Below are positions 56,905 through 63,216 of a stretch of DNA of 64,000 nt, piece after piece (within the stretch, counting starts at the first letter, position 1; every line of letters starts with the position of its first letter). The position numbers were made by a program, and so were the translations under genes. Origin of the DNA: CAZSBB01 sp964605235 (GTDB lineage: Bacteria > Planctomycetota > Phycisphaerae > Phycisphaerales > Phycisphaeraceae); NCBI GenBank assembly GCA_964605235.1, contig CAZSBB010000003.1, positions 62,001-126,000 on the forward strand, written 5' to 3'. Under the pieces are notes generated by a model that was not told where the DNA came from, ran no database searches, and saw only the letters and a program-made list of their open reading frames with translations.

Positions 56905-56993
56905 GGGGTACACACTCCGTGCTGAAGGTCATTCGTCGCCGCCGGCGGAACTTACCACCGGCATCGGCGACTGATCGGTTACTGCTCTCTCCG

Positions 56994-57009
56994 GGAGGAA
57001 GCTTCCTCC
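56994..57009. repeat. 16-bp perfect palindrome upstream of hppA
   Basis: GGAGGAAGCTTCCTCC lies in the 270-bp gap between hppA and rpsU, about 90 bp before the hppA start. A GC stem (GCGGTGCG / CGCACCGC) also lies just after the rpsU stop. Either could be a regulatory hairpin in the hppA leader. Confidence 0.5.
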
Positions 57010-57176
57010 TCCCCCTCTCGCGGCGAACCGAACCAGATAACTTCAGGCGGGATGGAACCGTTGCCAGGTTGGTGGACCCGAAACCCGGCAACGGCAGGTG
57101 CATAGGCCCAGACGCCGGAGCTGTTCAGACACTTCGCGGTGCGGCGGCGTGTTCCGTCGCACCGCCTGCTGCACCG

Positions 57177-57422
57177 TTATTTACCCGGACGCGGCGGGCG
57201 CGGCTGCCGGGCGGGCTTGACGGGGCCCTTGCTGGCGGTCATCGGGGTGGTCGCCCGCTTGATGCTCTTGCGCAGGGCGCGCTGCTTGCGCTCGCTGGGC
57301 TTCTCGTAATACGCCCGGCGCTTGACGTCCTTGGTCAAGCCTTCCTTTTCGCAGAGCTTCTTGAAGCGGCGCAGCAACTGCTGAGCCGACTCACCGGTGC
57401 GGGCTTTGATGCGAATCGCCAT
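57177..57422 (-). CDS. rpsU: 30S ribosomal protein bS21
   Basis: 81 residues from ATG 57422. RIKARTGESAQQLLRRFKKLCEKEGLTKDVKRRAYYEKPSERKQR-type core (cited by position 4-48), then a basic Pro/Arg-rich tail (ARQPRPPRPGK). bS21 helps the 30S subunit engage mRNA. It is a little longer than the E. coli protein (71), through the basic tail. Same strand as hppA, but 270 bp away. Confidence 0.93.
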   Translation of the reverse strand: MAIRIKARTGESAQQLLRRFKKLCEKEGLTKDVKRRAYYEKPSERKQRALRKSIKRATTPMTASKGPVKPARQPRPPRPGK

Positions 57423-57844
57423 GGGTGCAGACTCTCGGTAAAACCGTCGGCAGGGTCTGACGTGCCGAACCGTCCTGCGCTGGCTCCTGAACCAGCGTAG
57501 CCGAGCATTGTGGCAGAAGGCAGGCATCCTTGCAAACGCTGGAGATGCGCGCTGGTGTTGCTCCCCAACCAGGCGAGCGATCCCCCACCACCCGCCCATT
57601 GGTGTGGGCGGCTCAGAGCGGTGTGGGGGTTTCCGGTGACTTTTGGACCTGAGATGTCCGAGCCGCCGACGCCAGTCGGCGGGTGCCCCCGGAGTTCCCC
57701 GAGCTCGCCCACCGCTCCCCCGGCGTTCCCCCGGAGTTCCCCCCGGAATTCCAGCCGATTCACTCCCGAATATCCCCAGCACAATTCCCGGCTCCCCCCG
57801 GTTTGGCCAATCGCCGATCAGTCGCTACAATCCCCCACCTCACT
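57423..57844. other. Intergenic region upstream of tRNA-Glu, GC-rich direct repeats
   Basis: About 420 bp with no supported gene. Positions 57680-57765 contain several spaced copies of CCCCCGGAGTTCCCC-like units, and CCGCCGACGCCAGTCGGCGG (57663-57682) forms a hairpin. A tRNA promoter should lie near 57800-57840, but is not obvious. Confidence 0.5.
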
Positions 57845-57919
57845 GGCCCCGTCGTCTAGTCCGGTCCAGGACATCAGGTTTTCATCCTGAAAACACGGGT
57901 TCGAATCCCGTCGGGGTCA
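57845..57919 (+). tRNA. tRNA-Glu (TTC), occupied by an integrated element
   Basis: 75 nt. Acceptor GGCCCCG/CGGGGTC (one G-T), anticodon stem CAGG/CCTG with loop TTTTCAT giving anticodon TTC, T-arm ACGGG-TTCGAAT-CCCGT, discriminator A, CCA not encoded. Its last 24 nt (57896-57919) recur at 61894-61917, the right border of an integrated element, so the tRNA stays intact while its natural terminator has been displaced to 61962. An integrase gene ends inside it on the opposite strand. Confidence 0.95.
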
Positions 57920-59202
57920 CTTGAAGGCACAACGTGACGCGTTGTGCCCTGCGCAGACAAAGCCCGGGGATTTCCAGCACTTGCGGCCACTTCCGCCGCC
58001 AACCCATCAAGGCCAGATGCGGACACTGAATGACCCTCCGGGGTCAATTCGGGTGTCCATTTTGGTGTCCACTCGGGTGTCCATTCGGGTGTCCACTCCG
58101 TGCGGTCAAATTTCGGCATCTGATCGAGCAAAAGACGCTGATTCAACTGGTCGGCATGCGTGTAGCGTGCGGTCTGCGATGCCGTCTTGTGCGACATCAG
58201 TTGTTGCACCAGAGCGCCACCCAGGCCGGTATTGCCCGCCCAGGTCGCGGCAGTGTGCCGCAGGGCGTGGAAGTCGATGCACCCGCTGGGCGTTTCAATC
58301 TCGATGCCTGCCCGCCGCAGGTCCGCATGCAGGAAATCAAGCCCCCAGCGTGGCAGGATGCCCGCAAACACCCTGTCACGAGGATTGACCACGGCAGGCC
58401 GAATCGCCCGCAGTGCATGCGCCATATCAGGCCGAAGCATCTTCGCTTCGCCTACCCGGTTTTTCATCAGCCGGGCAGGCACGTCGATGCGTGGCTGGTC
58501 CACGTCCAGCTTGACATCCGCCCAGGTCAAGCCGAACAACGCCCCACGACGCAGCCCGGTCAGCAGTGCCATCAGATAAAGCGGTCGGCGTGGCCCAGCA
58601 TGTGCCAGCAATCGCCCCGCTTCCGCTTCGGTCAATGCACGCCGCTGGAATGTCGGGCGTGTCTTGTGCTCGACCGGATCAATGCCAGCAAGCGGGTTAT
58701 GCGGCAGATGGCCCAGCTTGAACATCCAGCCGCCGAAGGACCGCATCGCGGCCAGACAGTGATTCAGCGTCTTGGGCGAAAGTCGCATGGCCCCGGTTGC
58801 ATGTTCCGTGCGCCATCGGATGAACGCATCGGGCTTGACATCCGCCCAGGTGGACCAACCGCACTCGGTCAGCAGTCGGCAAACGCGGCCCTTCACATCG
58901 GTGACGTACTGACGGTTGCGGCCCTTGGTCCGCAGGTCGGCAATGTAGGCGTCCAGGTGTTCACGTAGCGGTCGACGGGATGCGGCCACCTGATCCGCTG
59001 GCACCACGAGGCCGGCCCGCTCACGCTCCAGGCGTTGCACCATGTCTTGCAGCTTGACCTGTGCTACCCGCTTATCCGTGACGCCGAGCTTCACGGTTGT
59101 GGGCTTGTCGTCGCCGGCCAGCTGATAACGCCCGTAGTAGCAGCGTGACGGGATGGACCGCCCTGCCTTGCGCCGCTTCCGCTTGAACACGTGGCATTTC
59201 AT
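57874..59202 (-). CDS. int: Tyrosine recombinase (integrase); C-terminus runs through the att site
   Basis: 442 residues as integrated. Core-binding region about 75-175 (LREHLDAYIADLRTKGRN, SPKTLNHCLAAMRSFGGWM); catalytic domain with LLTGLRRGALFGLTW (Arg), DFHALRHTAATWAG (His-x-x-Arg), LMSHKTASQTARYTHAD (His, Tyr). After it comes a WTPE tetrapeptide repeat (about 375-395) encoded by 12-bp DNA repeats. The last codons (DPDGIRTR, VFRMKT) are antisense tRNA-Glu, with the stop at 57874. In the circular form the frame would continue 56 codons from attP to 61722. Start ATG overlaps the HTH gene stop (59199-59202). Confidence 0.95.
   Translation of the reverse strand: MKCHVFKRKRRKAGRSIPSRCYYGRYQLAGDDKPTTVKLGVTDKRVAQVKLQDMVQRLERERAGLVVPADQVAASRRPLREHLDAYIADLRTKGRNRQYVTDVKGRVCRLLTECGWSTWADVKPDAFIRWRTEHATGAMRLSPKTLNHCLAAMRSFGGWMFKLGHLPHNPLAGIDPVEHKTRPTFQRRALTEAEAGRLLAHAGPRRPLYLMALLTGLRRGALFGLTWADVKLDVDQPRIDVPARLMKNRVGEAKMLRPDMAHALRAIRPAVVNPRDRVFAGILPRWGLDFLHADLRRAGIEIETPSGCIDFHALRHTAATWAGNTGLGGALVQQLMSHKTASQTARYTHADQLNQRLLLDQMPKFDRTEWTPEWTPEWTPKWTPELTPEGHSVSASGLDGLAAEVAASAGNPRALSAQGTTRHVVPSSDPDGIRTRVFRMKT
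57896..57919. other. attL core (24 bp, tRNA-Glu 3' end)
   Basis: The 3' end of tRNA-Glu, including the T-loop TTCGAATC, exactly repeated at 61894-61917. It marks the left border of the integrated element. Confidence 0.92.
58042..58099. repeat. 12-bp direct repeats inside int
   Basis: Four to five units of GGTGTCCAYTYG-type sequence encode the WTPE repeats near the integrase C-terminus. Two related units (GGTGTCAA) recur at 61838-61855, on the other side of the att core in the circle. The array could be slippage-prone, or could double as integrase arm-binding sites. Confidence 0.7.
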
Positions 59203-59399
59203 GGCTGCTGCACCCGCTGCCTGTCGGCGATGTACCGCTCAATGTCGGCCACCAGAAACCGCTGTAGCTTCCGTCCCAGCTGAATCGGACGCGGGAACTC
59301 ACCCGCATCAACCCAACGCCGTAGTGTGCGTGGATTCACGCCAAAGCGGGCGGCTACTTCTCTCAGACTCTGGAACTCTTTGCCCGGTTGCGTAATCAT
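59199..59399 (-). CDS. Small HTH protein, excisionase-like (MerR/AlpA type)
   Basis: 66 residues. A single winged HTH: SLREVAARFGVNPRTLRRWV followed by DAGEFPRPIQLGRKLQRFL and DIERYIADRQ, the common fold of AlpA/Xis-like DNA-binding proteins. It overlaps by 4 nt with the gene before (59396-59399) and with int after it, the usual location for an excisionase. Predicted to direct the integrase toward excision. Confidence 0.88.
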   Translation of the reverse strand: MITQPGKEFQSLREVAARFGVNPRTLRRWVDAGEFPRPIQLGRKLQRFLVADIERYIADRQRVQQP

Positions 59400-59794
59400 G
59401 GCTTGGCCCTTCGCGGACGCTCATGTGTGTCATCTCGGATGACATGACGCTCGGTGTAGTCGAGATGGAAGTAAATTTCAGGTTCACTCCACGCGGGATA
59501 ACCTTGGTCATCGAGTCCATGGTCCTCGCTGTGGTGTCCAAACCAGATGCAGCCAGGTTGCGGCTTGACATGAATTGCCGGCCAGTCATCGCTATCGTTA
59601 CTCGCTTCCTCACCTGGGTGTCCATATCGAATCGCCCATCGGGCAATCCCGTGCATCAACTGATTGACGCTGATGGCGGATTCATCCGCCAGGCGTTTAA
59701 TGCCCTCGTAAACGTCGGTGTCAAACCGCAATTCGAACCGTGTCTTACCCGGATCAACAGCTTGGTCGTACGTCACTTTTCTTTTGCGTCCCAT
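59396..59794 (-). CDS. Ribbon-helix-helix-type protein (Arc/CopG-like), probable autoregulator
   Basis: 132 residues from ATG 59794 (AAGGA 8 nt upstream). Residues 16-52 (TRFELRFDTDVYEGIKRLAD, SAISVNQLMHGIARWAI) match a ribbon-helix-helix DNA-binding fold. The C-terminal part (IHVKPQPGCIWFGHHSEDHG, YPAWSEPEIYFHLDYTERH) is unassigned. It is first in the element's only visible promoter unit. A tandem GGTATT array over that promoter is a likely operator for it, as CopG/Arc repressors bind repeated sites. Confidence 0.8.
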   Translation of the reverse strand: MGRKRKVTYDQAVDPGKTRFELRFDTDVYEGIKRLADESAISVNQLMHGIARWAIRYGHPGEEASNDSDDWPAIHVKPQPGCIWFGHHSEDHGLDDQGYPAWSEPEIYFHLDYTERHVIRDDTHERPRRAKP

Positions 59795-59822
59795 GATGGT
59801 TTCCTTGATTGATTTGCCATTA

Positions 59823-59854
59823 AACATACCAGTACAAATACCGTTGTCAATACC
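59823..59854 (-). promoter_or_regulatory. Promoter with three tandem GGTATT operators
   Basis: On the minus strand TTGACA (59850-59845) and TATGTT (59828-59823) are separated by 16 bp. Three hexamers GGTATT/GGTATT/GGTATG lie at 12-bp spacing across 59854-59825 and overlap both promoter boxes. It lies between the rep stop (59857) and the RHH gene (59794), and is the only convincing promoter found in the element. Confidence 0.7.
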
Positions 59855-59856
59855 TG

Positions 59857-61029
59857 TCATCTTCCAGCATCGAAAGAAGCGGACTTGCTCCGCAAGTCCT
59901 TTGCCCGGTCCACTGCGGGACGACACCGCCGCACCATGTCCAGCTCTAGCGTTGCCATCGGCCCACCCTGCCGCATTGCCACGCCAACGACCTCAGCCAG
60001 GAACACCCGCATATTGCCGGGGTCAGCCATGACCGCTCGATTGCCCTTCGTCTCGATCATGCTCAACAGGCCTGACCGCTCCACCAGGTCACGCCGCAGG
60101 CGACCAGCAAACAGGTACTTCACTTCCCCGGTCTGTGGGTTCACGTACTCCCGCAGGAAATCGACCTGCTGCCCGCAGGAGGCTTGACGCACCCGCAGGG
60201 AGGCATGCTCCCGGGGCAATGACTCGGCGGCCTCTGCGGCATTCTCCCGGCCTTCTACGTCCTTCTCGCTGCGGTCGGCGTCTGACACCACGGCCCCGAT
60301 AGCACGCGAGGCCTGCACCCACCGAACCCGGCGATCCAGGTCAAGCAGCCAGTCAGGGAAACCACGGTCGGGGTACTTGACCAGATATTTGGTGATGTAC
60401 CCCACCGCTTCCTGCCCTGACTTCCGCTCTTGGCCCATGTCGATGCCACCGATGCGCCATCGGTCGTGCTGATGGCCCCACAGCCGCCACGCTTTGCGGA
60501 GATCGAGAATCGGCCCCGGCTTGTCGATGAGCAGATGCCAATGCGGCCAGCCCGACGCCTGGAACTCCAGCACCCACACCCACCGCACCACGCCCAGGGC
60601 TTTCATCAGCCGAGGAATGAACCGCCCGTCAGTGATCGCCAGGTATGCCCGCCGAGGATCATCGCCGAAGTGCGACGGCTTGACCGTCAGCGTGAACATG
60701 ACCGGACGCCGAAACTCCGCGGCCTTGGCTTCCAGACGACGACGCACGCGGTAGCCGTAGCGTGGACCACACACCGGACACGTGCGACACCGGCAACCAT
60801 GAGGCTTCACCAGAACCTGCCCTGTAGCCTGCAAACCTGCCGTTACGTTATTGTCTGGATGATCAAGTCTAGCGGCGGCTACGCCGCCGCTGCTGCATCC
60901 AGACACGCCACACGCGCAAGCGTGGATGTCGTCCACCTGCTGGACCACCGGCAACGCGGCCCCGGCCGAGCCGCCGCAGGGCGTCGGCATCGGACCGCAG
61001 CCGCATGCCGTTGTAGTTGCGGTTGTCAT
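59857..61029 (-). CDS. rep: HUH-type rolling-circle replication initiator
   Basis: 390 residues from ATG 61029, whose ATGA overlaps the stop of the gene before. A Cys-rich N-terminus (CRCRTCPVCGPRYG, a zinc-binding pattern) precedes the replication core: motif 1 PVMFTLTVKPSHF, motif 2 WVLEFQASGWPHWHLLID with the HUH pair, and motif 3 EAVGYITKYLVKYPDRG with the catalytic Tyr and Lys. Such proteins nick one strand and stay linked to the 5' end to start rolling-circle replication of plasmids and ssDNA phages. The nick site was not identified. Confidence 0.88.
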   Translation of the reverse strand: MTTATTTACGCGPMPTPCGGSAGAALPVVQQVDDIHACACGVSGCSSGGVAAARLDHPDNNVTAGLQATGQVLVKPHGCRCRTCPVCGPRYGYRVRRRLEAKAAEFRRPVMFTLTVKPSHFGDDPRRAYLAITDGRFIPRLMKALGVVRWVWVLEFQASGWPHWHLLIDKPGPILDLRKAWRLWGHQHDRWRIGGIDMGQERKSGQEAVGYITKYLVKYPDRGFPDWLLDLDRRVRWVQASRAIGAVVSDADRSEKDVEGRENAAEAAESLPREHASLRVRQASCGQQVDFLREYVNPQTGEVKYLFAGRLRRDLVERSGLLSMIETKGNRAVMADPGNMRVFLAEVVGVAMRQGGPMATLELDMVRRCRPAVDRAKDLRSKSASFDAGR

Positions 61030-61373
61030 GGCGTCACCCTCCCGCACGAAGTGCAGTACGGGCGCAACCATGGCGGAATCGTGCCGGCAAACAGCTTTTG
61101 CTCCAGGTGGTAGACCGACCGCAACCAGCTGGGCCGGTTGGGAATGGCAAAGCGTCCCCGCTGCTGGTCATGGTCCCCGGGCTTCACCTTGCCCACCGTT
61201 ACCAGCAGCCGGGCGCCAGTGACCGCATGCTCCAGGTGCAGACGAACCGTTGCCTTGTGCTGGGCGATCAAGGCACACCGCCAACGGGAGTACCGAAGCG
61301 TCTGGAGCAGCAAGGGTACGACCCCCGCCGCAAAATAGAGATGTCGATTCGTCCTGTCCGTGTTATGCTTCAC
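61026..61373 (-). CDS. Small element protein of unknown function (115 aa)
   Basis: 115 residues from GTG 61373, which overlaps the stop of the preceding gene (GTGA) and has AAAGGA about 8 nt upstream; the open frame extends to 61442 but coupling favours the GTG. The protein is basic, with KHNTDRTNRHLYFAAG, VTVGKVKPGDHDQQRGRF and a C-terminal YCTSCGRVTP (Cys-x-x-Cys). It is not recognised. The position directly before rep suggests an accessory replication role, which is inference. Confidence 0.65.
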   Translation of the reverse strand: MKHNTDRTNRHLYFAAGVVPLLLQTLRYSRWRCALIAQHKATVRLHLEHAVTGARLLVTVGKVKPGDHDQQRGRFAIPNRPSWLRSVYHLEQKLFAGTIPPWLRPYCTSCGRVTP

Positions 61374-61735
61374 GACACAATTCCTTTCTTCCCTTTGCGG
61401 GAGATGGATCGCCGCACGAGTGCCGACTTTGACGGGTAGCACTGGTGCGGTTTTTCTTTGGCGTCAGATGACTTGATGGCGTACGCGACGGGGGACGGGC
61501 CGGGCTTCGCTCGCTCACTCGCCTTGCGGCTCGCTCGCTCCGCCCTCGGCTCGGCATGGTCGGGCTCCGCAGTCGCTCGCTTCGCTCGCTCCCGCTGCGG
61601 GGCCTCCGCTTCGCTCCGGCCCTCGGCGGCTTCGCCGCCGACCCTCCACCTCGCCGCCGCCCCCTGCCCTGTGGTGGCAGTGAGTGCGAGCATGACCCGA
61701 CGAATCACAACCCCAATGGGTTCAGCTTCGCTCAT
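61370..61735 (-). CDS. Small basic element protein of unknown function (121 aa)
   Basis: 121 residues. The start ATG 61735 lies 14 nt inside the frame by which int would be extended in the excised circle. The middle is a low-complexity Arg/Ala/Glu-rich stretch (QRERAKRATAEPDHAEPRAE, about 48-67) encoded by repetitive CGCTCGCTTCGCTCG-type DNA. The C-terminus is basic (RRSISRKGKKG). It is not recognised; a nucleic-acid-binding role would fit the composition. In the chromosome it has no clear promoter. Confidence 0.6.
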   Translation of the reverse strand: MSEAEPIGVVIRRVMLALTATTGQGAAARWRVGGEAAEGRSEAEAPQRERAKRATAEPDHAEPRAERASRKASERAKPGPSPVAYAIKSSDAKEKPHQCYPSKSALVRRSISRKGKKGIVS

Positions 61736-61893
61736 GGCGTCCCCCTTGGTGCAGTGCGGCCCGGACCAACGCCAGGACCGCGACCCGCTGAGAAATGGAC
61801 AGCGAAGCCCACGCCGACAGGACTTCGTGCAAGTCAGGTGTCAATTCTGGTGTCAACTCCCCCGCTGGCGCTAGCGCCAAGGCCGAAATTGAT
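61722..61893 (-). other. int: Orphan 3' extension of the integrase frame
   Basis: Fifty-six codons in the frame of int, if the 24-bp att core were joined as in the circle. They encode LTPELTPD, continuing the TPE repeat, and then a hydrophobic amphipathic segment WASLSISQRVAVLALV of the kind seen at integrase C-termini, ending in TGA 61724-61722. In the integrated state this piece has no start codon and is disconnected from int by the whole element. Confidence 0.8.
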
Positions 61894-61917
61894 CGGGTTC
61901 GAATCCCGTCGGGGTCA
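61894..61917. other. attR core (24 bp)
   Basis: Exact copy of 57896-57919. The tRNA-like 3' end here is not part of a full tRNA, and is followed by host sequence TTGCAGATCC and the displaced tRNA terminator. Confidence 0.92.
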
Positions 61918-61960
61918 TTGCAGATCCTGGGGCGTCATACGACGCCTAACACCGGCAAAA

Positions 61961-61985
61961 GCCCCGCACCCGCGGGGTTTTTTTG
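61961..61985 (+). terminator. Rho-independent terminator, probably the original one of tRNA-Glu
   Basis: CCCCGC-ACCC-GCGGGG followed by seven T (61978-61984). It lies 44 bp after attR. Before integration it would have been about 45 bp after the tRNA-Glu gene, so the insertion has separated the tRNA from its terminator. Confidence 0.88.
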
Positions 61986-62027
61986 TTTTTCCAGCGTACG
62001 CCACTGATGATGTTGCCGAACGCCGCC

Positions 62028-62366
62028 ATGAACCACCTGCTCGATCTGCTCCTGACGCGCACCTGGTGGACCTATGACCCCGGCGCGGACTGGTATGCCC
62101 AGCCCTACCACTGGATCAACCTGCTGGAAGGCGCCGCCTGGTTGGTGTTCGCGGGTCTGGTGCTGGCACGCTATGTCCGCAACCGACGGTCGAAGCTGGA
62201 ATGGCTGTACGCCCTGGCGTTCGTGACCTTCGGCCTGAGCGATTTCCGCGAAGTCTATGTCGTGCAGTCGTGGTTGATCCTCGCCAAAGGCGTCAACCTG
62301 GGCGTGCTGTTTTACCTGCGTCATCTGGTGATCAGCCGATACTATCCGCAGAGCAAGACGTACTGA
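62028..62366 (+). CDS. Small membrane protein of unknown function
   Basis: 112 residues from ATG 62028; in-frame ATGs at 62007 and 62010 are possible and none has a clear ribosome binding site. About three membrane segments (NLLEGAAWLVFAGLVLARYV, WLYALAFVTFGLSDF, SWLILAKGVNLGVLFYLRHL). The family is not identified; from memory a similar hypothetical protein occurs in other planctomycetes. It lies 68 bp before the MotA-like gene on the same strand and could be co-transcribed. Confidence 0.65.
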   Translation: MNHLLDLLLTRTWWTYDPGADWYAQPYHWINLLEGAAWLVFAGLVLARYVRNRRSKLEWLYALAFVTFGLSDFREVYVVQSWLILAKGVNLGVLFYLRHLVISRYYPQSKTY

Positions 62367-62433
62367 TCCAGCAACATTTCCAAACACTGCGCTCATATCG
62401 TCGCACCATCAGATATCCGCCGGGAGCTTCACC

Positions 62434-63078
62434 ATGGCAGAAAGTCAGGTCACGGACCAGCGTGCAAAGCCCGCCGGTTGCAAGGGTCGAATCGGACGTT
62501 GGGTGGTGGGTCTGGGGATCATGCTTGGTGTCCCGGGCTGGCTGCTGGCGTCCCAAGGCGATCAACTCATGTTCCTGCTCGATCTGCCCGCGCTGCTGTT
62601 GATGCTGGGACTGGTGCTCGGCGGACTCTGGCTGAGCTTTGGTCCCCGGGCGCTGGTGGTGGCGCTGCGACACGCCTGGGGCGGCGCGGCCGAGGAAACT
62701 GCCGGCGCGGAAAGTTTGCTGCATTCGGCATTGGTTTTCGCCCGGATGCATCAGTTCTGCTGGGGCGCGGGCATCCTGGGCATGCTGGTCCACCTGGCTT
62801 TGACGTTGCAGAACATGGATGACCCCAGCCGGATCGGTCCGGGCATGGCGCCGTCGATGCTGACGGTTATTTACGCCGGCACGTTGGCAGAGTTTGTCGC
62901 GGTCCCATTGCACACGATAGTGCTGAGCCGCCTGCTCGAGGGGCCCAGTGTCCCCACCGCAACGCCCCCGACCATCGCGGTGCCTGGGCGCCTGGCCATG
63001 GCACTGGGGGCGGCTGTCGTATGCTTTGCCATGTCGATGTTTGGACTGCTGCTGCTGGCTCTCAGCCATAGCGGGTGA
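62434..63078 (+). CDS. MotA/TolQ/ExbB-like membrane protein (orphan)
   Basis: 214 residues with about four membrane segments. QLMFLLDLPALLLMLGLVLG resembles the second segment of MotA, and the C-terminal half (FCWGAGILGMLVHLALTLQN, GPGMAPSMLTVIYAGTLAEF, then a final hydrophobic segment at 185-210) follows the MotA pattern of G-x-LG-x2, a G-x-MA-x-AL-x-T-x-YG stretch and a final helix. Family members form H+ or Na+ channels with MotB/TolR/ExbD partners. No such partner or motility gene is nearby, so the role is unknown. Confidence 0.65.
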   Translation: MAESQVTDQRAKPAGCKGRIGRWVVGLGIMLGVPGWLLASQGDQLMFLLDLPALLLMLGLVLGGLWLSFGPRALVVALRHAWGGAAEETAGAESLLHSALVFARMHQFCWGAGILGMLVHLALTLQNMDDPSRIGPGMAPSMLTVIYAGTLAEFVAVPLHTIVLSRLLEGPSVPTATPPTIAVPGRLAMALGAAVVCFAMSMFGLLLLALSHSG

Positions 63079-63107
63079 CTTGGCCGTGGTGTACCGGAGT
63101 AAGTTCC

Positions 63108-63119
63108 GGGGGGGGGGGG
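63108..63119. repeat. Homopolymer G12 tract
   Basis: Twelve consecutive G, flanked by AAGTTCC on one side and AAGTTCC on the other, upstream of the acyltransferase gene (ATG 63172 or 63217). Tracts of this length can vary by slippage. Confidence 0.8.
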
Positions 63120-63216
63120 AAGTTCCAGGGGTATACTTGCTTTCACTTGCTCGTCAGGCAGCTTCCGCCGCATGAGGATGCGGGCAGGCGACCCTTGCGT
63201 CATTCAGGCCAGCTCC

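Larger units (their letters stand above)
57896..61917 (-). mobile_element. 4.0-kb integrated HUH-Rep element in tRNA-Glu
   Basis: Bounded by a 24-bp direct repeat of the tRNA 3' end; the excised circle would be 3998 bp. All six genes are on the minus strand. In the order of the circle: RHH protein (59794), HTH protein (59399), integrase (59202), 121-residue protein (61735), 115-residue protein (61373) and HUH Rep (61029). Junctions overlap by 4 nt, except int/121-residue (14 nt, circle only) and Rep/RHH, where the only good promoter lies. There are no capsid or conjugation genes. Best described as an integrative rolling-circle plasmid or phage satellite; which of these is unresolved. Confidence 0.88.

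Noticed and set aside
58042..58099. Possible CRISPR or short tandem array
   Set aside because: 12-bp units without spacers, in frame inside int; a coding microsatellite, not CRISPR. No CRISPR array or cas gene is seen in the window.
57845..61917. Prophage
   Set aside because: There are no capsid, portal, packaging or lysis genes in the 4-kb element; an integrative rolling-circle replicon or satellite fits better.
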